Below are positions 1 through 12,752 of a stretch of DNA of 64,000 nucleotides, one piece after another; positions within the stretch are counted from its first letter, which is position 1; every line of letters starts with the position of its first letter. Position numbers and translations under genes: made by a program. The notes below the pieces were generated by a model that searched no databases, was not told where the DNA came from, and saw only the letters and a list, made by a program, of their open reading frames with translations. Source of the DNA: Diadophis punctatus similis. Taxonomy: Eukaryota; Chordata; Lepidosauria; Squamata; Dipsadidae. The stretch is from positions 27,100,001 to 27,164,000 of the forward strand of contig JALIGW010000005.1 in assembly GCA_023053685.1 (NCBI GenBank). Direction: 5' to 3'.

Positions 1-1687
1 CAGTCTGGTTGGAAAATGATCTGACCGTAGCAAAGGACAGTTGGTGACATTCTCCATTTCCAGAATACAATCTCTGTGCAGAGCTAAACTAACAACAGAA
101 TAATTAAAAATAAAAGAATTCCTCTGTTTATGCAAGGAAGTTTATATATAGCCTTCTAATTAGCTGTTCCATAAAAATCTTGCAAGCTGAGATACCTGCT
201 TATTTATGGATTTAGCCTGTGATTCCTAGATTTCACAGAAAAGTTTCTTCTTCAGAGATACATGTGGAATACACTGTGCCTCAAATTTTGTAAATAATAT
301 TTCTTTGTCTGTTTCAGGACCAAAAAATATCCCATGGCCAATTTTCTGCCACATGCCCAGTATCAAAAATCATTCTTTCTGGTTCTACTAGTATTTTGGA
401 TCCCTTTAAGTACCATACACCTTAGGCTTTAGTCTGAATACTTCTATCTTAAAATATATCTAAGTAGTAGTTACTACTTTCTAGTAGTTCCACTAGCGTA
501 AGTTGAAATTGTACTTTCTTTTCATTTATCTTCAAGTGGTGAGTGAAAAGAGAGAGCACAGACTATTTCATATCTATACATAGCTTCAGTAAATAAAATA
601 TAAATGCTTCCAATGGTTAGTGTTTTCTTTGCTATGTAGATGTTTAACATTTTCATTCAGATTGTCAGCAGCTGGAGTTCTGAAATGTGCTTCTGATTTT
701 GAAAATTCAAAAGCAATTTTGGAGGCTTCTTTTTTTAAATGTGGTTTCTCTCACTTAGTTCTCATTTAGGAAAAATACTAAATGCTCACAGAGCATTGAA
801 GGAAAAAAAGTACAAATACTGTACAACAAAAGTAAGCAAAAGGTGTTCTATATGGTGAGAAGCTTTAAGGTGTTGCTGCTTTGCAAAGTTTCTCTAAATT
901 CTTCTAAACGTCAGAACAATGTTTACTCCGACATGCTGAATCACAAATTATATGCAGAAACGGAAGTCTGGGGAGCCATTTTGAATTCTCCTTCAATATG
1001 GCTTTCTACAGCCAAAAAAGAATGCTTAACAAGTGATGTAATTGCTGGCAGCATTAAAACAACGGGGTTGTTGAAATGATGATTTATTAAACCAATATCC
1101 CAGCAGTAATTGGTCTCTTTCACCTGAGATGACTTGGTTTTTACCTTGTCATAGCTTACTGAAAACATTTACTTCCCTAATCAGACTCTTCAAGCAACAA
1201 TTTACTTAAACCGAAGGAAAGAAAACATACAGATTTGGGTGGAGAAGCAAATTTGTTCTTAGATGTCTCTGAAAACTTGGACACGCCAAATCCTTGCTGT
1301 TATGGATTTTCATTACTTCTTTTCCTCTGTTGGAAAAGTTGTGCAAACTGACATACACAACACAGATGTTCCATTCTTGATCAGTTCTTCAAGGATGGCT
1401 CAGATTGCTTTGAAGTAGTTTGTTGTTGAAGGGAGAATCAAATCCTGACTTTCCCATGGACTATGGACAGCATTTTCTGAATCTGAGGTAATGTCAGAAT
1501 TTGACTAGATTTATGATTGAAGTCTCATGGAAAATATTCCTCACTATCAGCGGAGATCAATTTGCTTTGAAAAATATATGATATCTTTAATCTGTTGTCT
1601 TTAATCCAAAATGCCATTGGGGAAGAAAATGTATAAAACAAAAATCTGGTGAAAAGCGTGGAAAAAAAAGAAAACGAAACCAGAAAT
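1..1687. other. intergenic, no gene recognised
   Basis: AT-rich single-copy-looking sequence with no convincing coding potential. The open frames present are short (under 80 codons), overlap on both strands and resemble no family I know. It lies in the 3' flank of WDR11, far from the gene end. Confidence 0.6.
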
Positions 1688-1695
1688 CTTTATAG

Positions 1696-1805
1696 CAGTG
1701 TTTCTCAACCTTAGCAACTTTAAGAAGTAAAGCCAGTATGCTGGCTGGGGAATTCTGGGAGTTGAAGTCCAGACTTCTTAAAGTTACCAAAGTTGAAAAA
1801 CACTG
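1696..1805. mobile_element. short hAT-like foldback MITE
   Basis: A 110-bp palindromic element beginning CAGTGTTTCTCAACCTT and ending with the inverted complement (AAGTTGAAAAACACTG). The arms contain the AATTCTGGGAGTTGAAGTCC core shared with the elements at 5040, 38696 and 48918. The flanks CTTTATAG (1688-1695) and CCTTATAG (1806-1813) match at 7 of 8 bases, as expected for an 8-bp hAT target duplication. No coding capacity. Confidence 0.8.
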
Positions 1806-1813
1806 CCTTATAG

Positions 1814-3240
1814 TGAAATAGCTGGTCAGGTCACCTTGAGGTTTGATATCAAATTTGGCTCCATCCAGATGTTACTACTACAAATTAGCAGCAGCCCTAT
1901 TAGCATGACACATTGTATAGGGTTTGGGGAGTTGTGGCTTCTCTAAGTCTGGAAGATGAGCAGTTCCCCTGTGGATATGGGACTTGTCTCTTTTCTGCCC
2001 CTTCTTGGGTCCATCTCTGTGATTTGGTAAAGGTCTCAGAAGCTATAAGACCTTACCAGTCTTTAGTTCAACGTGGAATAATTTAAGTTCTGGATTGTTT
2101 CCTTCATTTAAAAGAAATTTAAATTTTCATTTCTCTTTTTCCCATCCTATCTTCTTGCTTGACTTTCTGAAACTGGGAAAATATCAATGGCTTTCATGGC
2201 AATAAAAATGAAAAAATTAAGAAAACCAGATTGGTGGCCAAGTTACTGTGCTAACATTTAGTTGGGAGCATTCATTACTATTGCTTGCCCTTTGCTGCCC
2301 TCTGCTGGATTTTCTATGCAAGAATTCTGTGATTATGTTTAAAAATTGATTTTTATTATTATAGAGATTAGGGGATTTCAATAAATGATTCACACACACA
2401 CAGTCAAATAATAGTTAAAAGAAAAAGAGCAATATTTATTCTCTAGACCCATTATTAAGAAGTTAATAGACCACCTGTGCTACGCTAGTATCAGCTTGTT
2501 ATGGAAATATGGAATCTTTTCGAAATATTTTTATTAAGTAATATTAATGCAACTATAATTATGAGTTTAATTACAATTTGGTTTTAAAACTGCCTAAATA
2601 ATGTTTATCTATTTATTACCCATTTATATGTACATCAAATCCAATGGTTTCTTTCAGGACCAAGTTTGAAGAACTAAGATCCATTAAAATTTAACAGACA
2701 TTTTCCCCAATTTGTGGCTAGACTCGTTTAATTCAATCTTAAATCAATTAAGGAGAGATTTGGTGGGCTTAATTCTCACTAAAGAAGCTACTATGTTTGC
2801 ATGTTTCATTTAATGTTACTGAAAAAGGAATGGGAAAAACACCATTATTATCTATTTTCTTTCTTCTTTAATTTTTTTTTATATTATTTATTATTAAAGA
2901 AAAAAGCAAAAAAATAAAGTATATTATTTGTATATTCTATAAGTGCAGATCTCTTATTAACTAAGAAAGCCTAGCATATGTATTTATAATGTACTATACA
3001 ACTATTACTATTTGTTTATTTAATAAAGACAATTAAACACTTAAACATTTATTAAATTTATTATTTAGCATGCATTAAAAAGCATTTATTCCAAATTCCT
3101 AATTTATAAAATAAAATTTCTAAATAACATTAGATTAACTAATCCTACTTTATTGTGAAGCCACATTAGCAGAATCTTGCAAATCTGAAAGTACAATTCT
3201 TCCCCATCTGTTTTAAAGCCCGAGAAAGTAGCGAGGGTGT
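1814..3240. other. intergenic AT-rich, no gene recognised
   Basis: AT-rich sequence with A/T runs (2860-3120 is especially low in GC) and a small CA run near 2392. I see no exon, RNA gene or clear transposon here. Confidence 0.55.
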
Positions 3241-3499
3241 TCTTATTTATTTATTTTATTTATTTAGTTTGTCAAACATGTACGAGATAACAGGTATAAG
3301 TATAAATATGGACATGAGCACAGGAAATGAGTACAAATAAATAGGGAAAGTAGGACAGGGATGGTAAGCTCATTGGTGCGCTTATGCATGCCCCCTTACA
3401 GACCTCTTAGGAATGGGGGTGAGATGGGAAAACTAAGGATTACTTTACGGGAAAGTTGTGCAACATTTGCAATGAACGTGATGGGGCTGTGTATGGATA
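3241..3499 (-). mobile_element. LINE 3' end with ATTT tail (minus strand)
   Basis: Starts with a (TTTATT)n tract, which on the minus strand is the A-rich tail. It continues into moderately GC-rich sequence (GTCAAACATGTACGAGATAA...) that looks like the untranslated 3' end of a squamate LINE. No RT frame remains, so the family is uncertain. The hAT MITE at 3508 lies immediately to the right. Confidence 0.45.
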
Positions 3500-3507
3500 T
3501 TCTAGTA

Positions 3508-3876
3508 CAGTGATGACGAACCTTTTTTGGGTCAGGTGCCAAAAGGGTGCATGCACGCACAATAGCGTGTGTGCGTGTGCCCACACCCATAATGCAATTC
3601 CATTACCCGCGCATGCGCACAATCCCCATGCTGCCCCCCATGCATGTGCACAACCCCTCCCCCGTGCTTCCCCCCGCACGCATGCGCACAGGCCTCACTG
3701 AAGCGTCCGGACTTCTGGTAGGCCCGTTGGGCCTTTTTTCGCCATCTCCAGGCTTCAGGAGGCTTTCCTGAAGCCTGGGGAGAGCGAAAACGGCCGAAAA
3801 GAAGACCGAAAATCAACTGGCAACCCCTTCTGTGCTCTCAGATATGGCTCTGCGTGTCACAGGTTCACCATCACTG
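3508..3876. mobile_element. hAT nonautonomous element (MITE), family A copy 1
   Basis: A 369-bp element with terminal inverted repeats CAGTGATGACGAACC and GGTTCACCATCACTG and a perfect 8-bp target duplication TTCTAGTA (3500-3507 and 3877-3884). The interior is GC- and CpG-rich with GCATGCGCAC-like motifs. Both strands carry spurious open frames because of this composition; none encodes a transposase. The same family is at 39488, 44084 and, degraded, at 54475. Confidence 0.92.
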
Positions 3877-3884
3877 TTCTAGTA

Positions 3885-5031
3885 GGTGATATTAATGGAC
3901 AGATGGAAATGAGACAAGAGATTACAGAAAAAGTAAATAGACCAGTTAGAGATTCAAGAATGAATGAGAATAATGATTCTTTGATGAGTATCTGCTTGGA
4001 AAAACATTTGCTTATTTCAGATATATGGCTTAATCAGAAAATTAATCATACATCTGCATAGAAAAAGAAAGGAAGGTTTAAGTCTAAAGTATGGTTGATT
4101 TGAGTCTTAAGGACAAAACAAATTAGACAATTAGTTATGGATACAAGGGTGATAAAAACTCTAAATGTGAAACAGGCCATTTCTTGCTAATGTCAAGCAA
4201 GGAACTTGAGAAAAATAAACATGGCCAAAAAAGTGACGCAATGAGTAAAAGTAGAATGATTGAGACAGAGAAAATACAAGATTATGTGAGTATGTGCATG
4301 TGTATGAGAGAGATAAATTTACAGCTTTTCTAGCTTATCTACAAAAGCTAAAGGTTCAATTGAAATCACAAATATATATCACATATTATTGTTTTTTTTC
4401 ATACCCAGCAAGTGGTAATATATTAATAATCTTGTTTGGGCTTGAACAAAAACAAAATCAGGCCTGTTTACTACTTAGATGGGAAGTTTCTCAAGACTAT
4501 GAGGATTGTATGCTAGAAGAGAGGTCAAATAATTTCCATAATTATATGACATTCATTATTTCACCAAGTAACAAACTCGATCCAAGGAGACTGGACTTTA
4601 CTTGTATTTACCAATGATAACTTTAGGAACAACCAAGCATATCTATGTGGGAAGATTGCCTTGCAAGGAATTATAGGCTACTAGCAATTTCTGGAGGGCA
4701 GAAACAGACTAAAATTGTCTTCTACTCAACCACAGATCACTGTGAATGTGAAATGAAAGCAGTTCATTAGCTGCAGGAGAAGTTAATGAGCCAAATCTGG
4801 GGGGAAAACAAGAAAGGAAACATTAATTTTAAAGTTGCCTGCTGTGCCTGAACATATGTTTAACTTGGTAAGGAACACTTTTCCTCCCCAAAATGTACAT
4901 ATGTCTGGTAAGCTACACCCAAAGAAAAGAAAGCAATCAGCAATGACTTTTATGCCTCCAACAGCAGTTTCTCTGCTGTTGGATGCACAACAGCAGAGAA
5001 ACTGTCAGGCAGAAGGCTATGGAAGCAAACA
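3885..5031. other. intergenic, no gene recognised
   Basis: AT-rich unique-looking sequence. A 107-codon open frame at 4294-4617 has no recognisable domain and no codon bias that would support it, so I treat it as chance. Confidence 0.5.
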
Positions 5032-5039
5032 GTGTAGAT

Positions 5040-5167
5040 CAGAGGTGGGGAACGATAGCCCCTTTATGACTTATGGACTTCAACTCCCAGAATTCTTGAG
5101 CCAGCATGGCTGAATTCTGGGAGTTGAAGTCCACAAGTCATAAAAGGGCCATTGTTCCCTACCTCTG
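5040..5167. mobile_element. foldback hAT-like MITE
   Basis: A 128-bp near-perfect palindrome beginning CAGAGGTGGGGAACGATAG and ending CCCTACCTCTG. The arms contain the GAATTCTGGGAGTTGAAGTC core. The flanks GTGTAGAT and GTCTAGAC agree at 6 of 8 positions, consistent with a decayed 8-bp duplication. Closely related to the element at 48918. Confidence 0.8.
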
Positions 5168-5302
5168 GTCTAGACTGAACTCCTGAAGAATTCCAATCTG
5201 GATAGGCTTTGCTGAAATTGATTTAGACCCAGTTGGCATCAAGCAGAGGAAGGAGCTATCTAAAATGCAATTCTGAAGCATCCATATTCTCCACCCATAA
5301 CC

Positions 5303-5614
5303 CAGAGGTGGGTTCCTGTCAGTACGCTCTTACCTGTTGGTCGCCGCAGAGCCGAAGAAGCCGGTGTCGTTCGCGGCACGGGGCTTCCCCCGCCCGCTTT
5401 CCCCCGCCCGCCTGGACACCGCCATTTGCGTTCTTTTGCCCTCTGCATAAGCAGAACGCTTTGTGCATGCGCAGAGGGCAAAAGAATGCAAATGGCGGCG
5501 TCTAGGCGGGCGGGGGAAAGCGGGCGGGGGAAGCCCTGCACCGCGAACGCCACCGGCTTCTTCGGTTCTGCAGCGACCAACAGGTAAGAGCATACCGGCA
5601 GGAACCCACCTCTG
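5303..5614. mobile_element. GC-rich long-arm foldback hAT MITE
   Basis: A 312-bp element whose two halves are nearly complementary along about 150 bp each, from CAGAGGTGGGTTCCTG to CAGGAACCCACCTCTG. It is flanked by a perfect 8-bp target duplication CCATAACC (5295-5302 and 5615-5622). The arms are GC- and CpG-rich, which gives mirror-image open frames on both strands. No transposase is encoded. Confidence 0.93.
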
Positions 5615-5622
5615 CCATAACC

Positions 5623-6640
5623 AACTGTACTCCAGATACCTTGCACATCAAATTCTATAATCTCTTATCAGTTCAACCAAATATTTGTAAATACTGCAGT
5701 CATGGTTATAGCTGAAGATTTTGTACAATTTTGGACAGTGATCATATTCTGTCTAGAATACAGCTGGCAATGAGGTGATTTTTTTTTAGATTAAAAAAAC
5801 CCACAATTCTTCATTAGGAATGAAGGAATCATTGCATTTATAAAGGGAAAGAATTCTGGTAAAGTCTGTACCCAATTATCTCCCCTGAATTATATTGTTT
5901 CCAGCTTTTCTCCCTGTACATCCTTTCATTATCTTGTTACACTCAAATTAACTGTAATTGGTTTTCTTAAATGCTGTTTGCTCCTATTTTCTGAAACCAC
6001 ACGCATCCTTCTTAAAGGAGGAACATAAACCATTCATCAAGAAGTCAAAATACATCTTATTAGCTACACTCATTTATCCTTACTGTATGAATACACAATA
6101 TACATGTGGGGTGTGTATGCGTGTGTGTTTATAGGGGAAGAGAGAGAGCGAGAGAGCCTTTCAGACACAAAGTTAGTACTTTGTCCACACAATGTTCTTT
6201 CTGCTTCTTTTCATCTTCCCTTTTCAGTCTGTCATTGTGTTTTTCCAAACATGATATGTTACTGCTATTAGAGAGGCAAAACAAAGCTTGTTCTTGTTTG
6301 ACTCATTTGTATTGGCTTCCTTTGAACCAAAAACTGGCCAATGCTGCCTACACAATCTAAAGATGTATGAACCTGCTAGGCATAAAACCCAGGAAGTTAA
6401 TTATAAACCCTTCCTAAAGTATATTGGTTATATACCAATTTGGCCTGCCTCTCCCATCTTTCATGCACCTTCCACCATGTAGCAGCTTTTGTGGCTTAAG
6501 CCAAAGCTTTATGTACTCTGATCTATATCAAAGGTTTTTATTCATTGAAAATATGTAATGTACTGTATATGGAAAGTTTCCCTACCATTCAGATTTTTTA
6601 AATTATTATTTATGACATTGTTATAAGGAAATATCCTTTT
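5623..6640. other. intergenic, no gene recognised
   Basis: AT-rich sequence with a short GT/GA-rich patch near 6100-6155. No host exon, RNA gene or clear transposon terminus is visible. Confidence 0.5.
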
Positions 6641-7165
6641 AGGTTCAGTTCCAAGTGGGGAAAAAGACACTGGATTCATGAAGGTTGCTTGGAAGGAAGG
6701 TTTAATGGTGGACAGGAGCACATGGCAGGAGCCCCTGTACAGAAAAGGTAACTTACATGGTTGTGTGGTGAAGAGAAAAAAGAGGAGGAGATATATTGAG
6801 TTCCTGGTTTTTATAGTGTAAGTTGGGTCCCACCTCTTAGATTTCCTTTTCCTGTATAGAAATGTATCCCATTGGCTCTCAGACCCCCCAGGGGCATGCT
6901 GGGGTGGCTCTTGGCTTTTGTCTAATCCAGCTTTGGCTGAATGAAAGGGCCTTGGGCAAATCCTATTGTGATTTTGTCATGCAAAAGACTTTCAGCCAGG
7001 TGAGAGGAATATGTGAGCTTAGCAGGGGTGGGGGTTTCCAAGAGGAGTCTTTTGTTTGTTTAAAAGCATGTTTCCAGATATGTTCCACAGAATATTTCCT
7101 ACATTTTAATATCTCCTAGGATATCTCATTTCCCAGGAGAGGGGTGGGTGCTAACTTCCTACAAC
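6640..7165 (-). mobile_element. possible solo LTR, minus strand (old)
   Basis: Read on the minus strand, this block starts TGTTGTAGGAAGTTAGCACC, has a TATA-like CTATAAAAACC near 6812-6822 and an ATTAAA-like polyadenylation motif near 6700-6706, and ends near CCACTTGGAACTGAACC. That order fits a U3-R-U5 LTR. I found no clear target duplication and no internal region, and both termini are approximate. It could instead be another kind of repeat. Confidence 0.4.
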
Positions 7166-7680
7166 ATTTATAAGCTGCCCATCTCGCCTGGATGCTGCAT
7201 CTCATAAACATTGTTGTCAAAATTAATAATAACATGTAAATGACGCTGAGAAAGAATAACAAGGTGTTATTCCTGGTAACATTCATGATTCTGACACTTT
7301 AATTCTCTTTTATGAAGTCTAGATCACCAAAATGCTTTCCTGGATTATAAACTTAAAAAACAAGAGACGCAGAGATGAGAGTTTCCATTTTTAACCTCCT
7401 GGAAAATTTCCATCAAAGCATAGGATCCACAATAGATTCTGATTTCAAACAATACATACAATTCTAACGTAATCTCTCTAAGGTGAGACAATATACTGTA
7501 CATATCCCACAAGAAACATGTATGTAGTTGCAACTTTACTTTTAGAGTCAGTAGCAAAAAAAAATTCAAGGCTCTCTTTATCCTTCCCACTTATCCTATA
7601 TTACAGTAAATTGGGGGGGAGAGCTACCTGAGCTTCTCCCAAATGTTATGTCTTTGTTCTGCACTTTAAAAAAATCCAGT
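7166..7680. other. intergenic, no gene recognised
   Basis: AT-rich sequence between the possible LTR and a LINE. The minus-strand frame at 7345-7590 has no recognisable domain. Confidence 0.5.
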
Positions 7681-7682
7681 TT

Positions 7683-8407
7683 TTATTTATTTATTTATTT
7701 ATTATTTGTTCTTCTATGCCGCCCTACTCCCGAGGGACTCAGGGCGGCGTACAACAATTTTATAAGAACATCAATAATAAAGTGTGATTTAAAAACAGCA
7801 ATTAAGAAATATACAAAAGTTAAAAAGTACACAATCAACCATACCAAGGGAGGAGATTCGGATGGATTTAGTCTTTCCCCCCTGCCTGCAGGAAGAGCCA
7901 TGTCTTAACGGCTTTTCGGAAGGCCAGCAGGGTGGGGATGGTTCGGGTCTCTGGGGGAAGTTGGTTCCAGAGCGCGGGGCCCCCCACAGAGAAGGCCCTC
8001 CCCCTAGGGCCCGCCAACCGGCATTGTTTGGCTGACGGGACCTGGAGGAGGCCCACTCTGTGGGCCCTAACCGGTCGAAGGGAAGTGTGAGGCAGAATGC
8101 GGTCCCGAAGGTAACCTGGTCCTAGGCCATGTAGGGCTTTAAAGATGATGATCAACACCTTGAATTGTACCCGGAGACCGATGGGCAGCCAATGCAGCTG
8201 GCAGAGTATAGGTGTCACGTGGGTGTACCTTGGCACACCCACCACAGCACACGCAGCCACATTTTGCACCAACTGAAGTCTCCGAATACTCTTCAAGGGT
8301 AGCCCCATGTAGAGCGCATTGCAGTAGTCCAAACGAGAGGTGACAAGGGCATGAGTGACCGTGAGTAGAGCCTCCTTCTCCAAGTATGGCCGCAGTTCTT
8401 TTGCCAC
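7683..8407 (-). mobile_element. 5'-truncated CR1/L2-like LINE, copy 1
   Basis: A minus-strand non-LTR retrotransposon fragment. The left end is the 3' tail: an (ATTT)n run at 7683-7703 followed by the conserved GCCGCCCTACTCCCGAGGGA segment. A 179-codon open frame (7868-8407, minus) encodes the end of the reverse-transcriptase ORF2, with [32 protein letters not shown] and [13 protein letters not shown]. The catalytic YADD part is missing through 5' truncation near 8407. The same family is at 12753/24187, 41379 and 47306. Inactive relic. Confidence 0.9.
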
Positions 8408-9390
8408 AGTAATCTTTTGTGCATACCTGTATTTCTATCAGTTATTTTTCTTACTGTCTCTAAAGGTAAAAAAATTGGTTGGATGATTTCTCAAAATTTT
8501 TACAACAAAGGGCAAAATCTCCATATGTGGGAAACCTCTGCTACTAAAAGATTTCACGACAGAAATTCCTTCATCATACTTCACTGGGAATTTTATTGAG
8601 GCAGACATAAAGGCTGCAACTATTAGAAAGGCTCAGGTAATGAAGCTCTGAGCCATTTGCATATGCCTCTTGGCCCACAGATAGCTGAATGAATATGTGG
8701 ACATCAGACTGTGAAAGAAATCTCAAAAGTAAATATTGTTTTGTTCTTACAACAATAAACAATGGGTTTCCAGAACTACTGAGGTATCTTAATAAAAATC
8801 TATTCGGATTTGATACCTGTCACATTATTTTTTGACCTCTTAGAATGGAAAAAAATATTGTGATTTTTTAAAAAACATTTGCTGTCCCTGAGTTTCAGAC
8901 CCTTCTTCTCCTATCTATGTATTCCTAACCTTTAATCTGCTAAGAACAAGTAATTCCCAATTCTAAGCAAAAATTGTATTTGCTAATTATCTCTGCTATT
9001 TTAGAAAACGAAGAGTTTGTAACTAACAAAGAAAAGGTTGGGTTTTTTTGTCCAATAATAGCAAACTTTGCTTAAAGATAGGATCCATTCTTTTAGCTGC
9101 GGAAATAATGATGTAAACAAATGTTATTAAATGCTAGTTATAAGTGATAATAAGATTCAAAGGTGCCAAGTGTTTGTCTAGAGTTCAATGTCCCCAGACT
9201 GGAGATATGGCCATTTACATACTATTACATTAACTGTAACAATTCTGTTTTCTTTTAAGCACTTTTAGAGTTTTTGGTTTGGATTGTATTTTATCAGAAA
9301 AATGTTCCTCCATATACACTCACTCACTTCCATGTCAGAAGCACTGAAATACTTCCATGGTAAAGGATATCACCATTGCCAGGGGGACAC
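8408..9390. other. intergenic, no gene recognised
   Basis: AT-rich, no domain-bearing frame, no recognised repeat terminus. Confidence 0.5.
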
Positions 9391-9394
9391 CCAG

Positions 9395-9580
9395 TTTGGG
9401 ACTCCTTTCATGTCCCCATTAATGAGCCCACCAAAGTAGTATCTATTTATCTACTCACATTTACATGCTTTCAAACTGCTAGGTGAGCAGGAGCTGGACT
9501 GAATGACTGGAGGTCACCCTGACACACAGCAGCACCTGGGCTTCAATTGGAGGCTTGCAAATTGTCAAGCCACACTGAAT
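9395..9580 (-). repeat. degraded SINE fragment
   Basis: The stretch CTATTTATCTACTCACATTT followed by CATGCTTTCAAACTGCTAGG and GTGAGCAGGAGCTGG closely matches part of the better-preserved SINE at 45127-45462. The tRNA-like head cannot be recognised confidently here, so the ends are approximate. Confidence 0.4.
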
Positions 9581-11164
9581 ATATTGAAATGGGGGAAGGT
9601 GTATGTTCGGCACACACAGCAGCAATGCACCATAGTGTACAAAATCCATCCTATCAGGGGTGAAATGCAACTGATTCGGATCGGATCGGGCGTACTGGTA
9701 GCGGTGGCTGGCTAGTCACGCCCCCGAACCAGTCCCATGGTCCCTGCTCGCTCACCCTGCCCTGCCCAGTCTCTGCTCTGCAGCTTGCCTGCCTGAAGTG
9801 CTGCCCCCCTGATCTGCCTGCCAGGTAAGCCTGCGAAGTCGCGGCCTACGTAGCTGCCCCTGCCCCCACATCCCAGCCTGCCTTCCCTACTCCATTCCCC
9901 GCGGCCCGCAGCCCTGCCATGCTTTCCTGCCTTCCACACAACCTTCCCGGTGTCCCCATGACTTGCGAAGGCAGGCAAGCGGAAGGCCATGTGGAAGGCA
10001 AGCAAGCATGTCGGGGTGGCGCGGAAGGGAGGTAGCAGCCTACTCCATTCCCCACAGCCCTGCCATGCTTGGTGGCCTTCCACATGGCCTTCACAGCAGT
10101 CCCCCACGCCCATTGCCCTGGCTCCGCTCATCCGCGCTTCTTTGCTGGGCGCCGGCTTCCACCCCATCTGCCCGAGCAAAGCGGATGGCATGAACGAGAC
10201 CGCTCAGCAGCAGCAGGTTTCATGGAGGGGTGCCGGGGGCGGGTGACCCCCTGCCCTCCCCTCACCTGACCTCCGTGCACAAAGATGAACGGCCGCCTGC
10301 CCTGAACTCCTTGCTGCTCCCACACTAACGCCCCTTCCCCGTCACTGGGGAAACATCAGAAAGAAAGAGGGAGAGAGAGAAGAAAGGAAAGGAAAGGCCT
10401 GTGCTTGTGGGCACGCTGTACCAGACCGGTCTTCTTTCAGGTGGGAGAAGATGAGCCAGGTTCTGGCTCACTCTATTGCGGCAACTTTTCCATTGCTAGG
10501 GCACCTCTTCGCCCCTTTCTCTGGATTGTTGGGTAGACTGCAACGTTGCTTCCGCCTGGGAAAGAGCATCCTGGGAAAGAGCATCCAGGCTGTTACCTGT
10601 GGTGGAGGCGCCGGTGCGCAGCAGCTCTCAGGCGCTCACTGCTTGTGCCTCTGTGGCTACTGACGTCATGACTGCAGGGCTACTGAGCCCTGCAGTCAGC
10701 TAGAGATGTGCCAGGCCCCGGGTCAGCCTCGCCATCCCTTCGGCTCTGCCTCCCGCCCCTACCTCCCTTGCTGGCTCGGGCCGCTCATCTTCCACCTGCC
10801 CTCCCCGCGTCCTTCAGACGGGGGATGCAGGCAAGGGCGGTGTGTGGGAATCCCCTGCAGGAACAGCCACCCGGCCGGGCTGAAGGACAGTGATGTGGGA
10901 AACAGAAGGAAATCTGGGCAGTTGGTGGGAGTGAAAATGTGACTTCCATCTGAAATAAAGAGGCTTCGGCACAGAACTGCTTCTCTTCTAATTTCTCGGA
11001 GTCATTTCCCATCTGGACATTTATTCTAGCACTATGATTTTTATACGAGTCTCATCTAGAAAGTTATGGGTAGCTAGATGGACATTTGGGGTGGGGGGTA
11101 AGGGGGAGGGAAAGTGGATGAGCTCCTGGAAATTAATACTTAACTATTCTGCTTTCTCATTCTT

Positions 11165-11299
11165 GAGGTGAATAGTAGAATTCTTTATTGGCCAAGTGTG
11201 ATTGGACGCACAGGAAATTTGCCTCAGGGGCATAAACTCTCAGTGTACATACAAACAACAAAGTGATACAGTAGGTCATAGTTACAATCATTGATCATA
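11165..11299 (+). repeat. interspersed repeat leading into GAAA tract
   Basis: The segment beginning AGAATTCTTTATTGGCCAAG and running to ATTGATCATAAGAAAG precedes the GAAA array like the end of a retroelement with a simple tail. I recall this motif as common in snake genomes but cannot assign a family. It lies inside the 2-kb hAT element. Confidence 0.4.
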
Positions 11300-11465
<166 letters not shown>

Positions 11466-11686
11466 GACTTATGACCATAATTGAGCCCAAAATTTTGGTT
11501 GCTAAGCAAGAGCCTTAAGTGAGTTTCACCATATTTTACAAGTTGGCCACGCCCACCTGGTCACCTGACCACCAAGCCATGTCCACCTGAAGCCACACTC
11601 ACCTGGCCTCCAATCCACGCCCACAAAATAAGCCAAGGCCACAAAACCAGTAGGGAAAATTTTTAGATTTCACCACTGCATCCTAT

Positions 11687-12752
11687 GTAATATTGGCAAG
11701 ATTGAGATTGTCTATATTCTTACCTGAGAATTTTGAAAGGATTTTCTTGTGAAAATAATATACAGAAACTCTATATTCCACCTATGTTAACCATCCTTAA
11801 ATTAGTTTTTAATAAACTATTTCTATATATTAAAAATAGGTTGACAATAAAAGTTTTGAGCTTTTTTCAGCCCTAGAGTTCAAAAGGAGGTAATATGATA
11901 TTTTTGTGATAGCCATGAGTTGGTATTTTCATCCTGCCCTCATTTGAACATTTCATATAAAGAGAAGAAAGCCTATAAATTCCTTTTCCAACCCAAATAT
12001 CTAGTTCCGCATAGGCAGCTTCAAATACTCAGGTGCTGAAATGCCTGCGTATTCCAACTCAGTGATTAGCATTTTGATAAAAAGAATTGATTATTCAATT
12101 TTTTCCACCTGCAAAAACTCTTGACGAGATGCCGACACGAGAGTCCATAAATGAAAAAGGATGTTGAGATTGATATGAATTTGAAAAAGATCCCTCAGGT
12201 TCTTTCTCCCTTGCAATGATAGAGAATCCATGTAAGGCTGTCTTTCTATCTCTTAGTACTTATTTATTTAATCCAGATTAATCAAAACAAAACTCTCTGA
12301 AAGTTGATGTTATAGGATATCAGTGGGATGTAATCTCTTTTTCCTTGTCACTTAAGAGCACTGAATGTGAACATTCTCAAAGCTATTGTGCTAAATGGCT
12401 ACTTGAACTGGTATTTCATTGGTTTCACAGAGTTCTGACAGTGACCCTGTAACAAGGATTGGTTTGCTTTTTCCAGCATTTTTCTATTTAAATTCTGGCC
12501 TTGCCATTTGATTCAAGGTGATTGGAGCCTTGTAACAATAGCATAGATTGCTCTGATAGCTTTGCAAATACAGATTGCTGGGGAAAAAAAGAAGGAATGA
12601 AATAGTGTGCTCGCACAATAAGCAGCAGTCACATTCTGATCATGGCTTCTTATCAGATTTCAGACCGCAATGGTTAGAAATATTGCTTCCTCATATTTTG
12701 CAGGAAACTAAAAGAGTAATTTTGTTCTTCTATTTTATTCTTGTCAAAAGAT
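11687..12752. other. intergenic, no gene recognised
   Basis: AT-rich sequence between the hAT element and the nested retrotransposon block. No exon or repeat terminus is recognised. Confidence 0.5.

Noticed and set aside
3440..3816. Several overlapping open frames on both strands rich in H, A, C and T residues
   Set aside because: They lie in the CpG-rich hAT element at 3508-3876 and arise from its composition and palindromic ends; no protein family resemblance.
5260..5660. Mirror-image open frames up to 128 codons
   Set aside because: They come from the two complementary arms of the foldback element 5303-5614.
9712..10325. GC-rich frames up to 159 codons that might look like an exon or CpG island
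   Set aside because: Frames are open on both strands and are bounded by the hAT element 9655-11678; no conserved domain, splice sites or promoter support.
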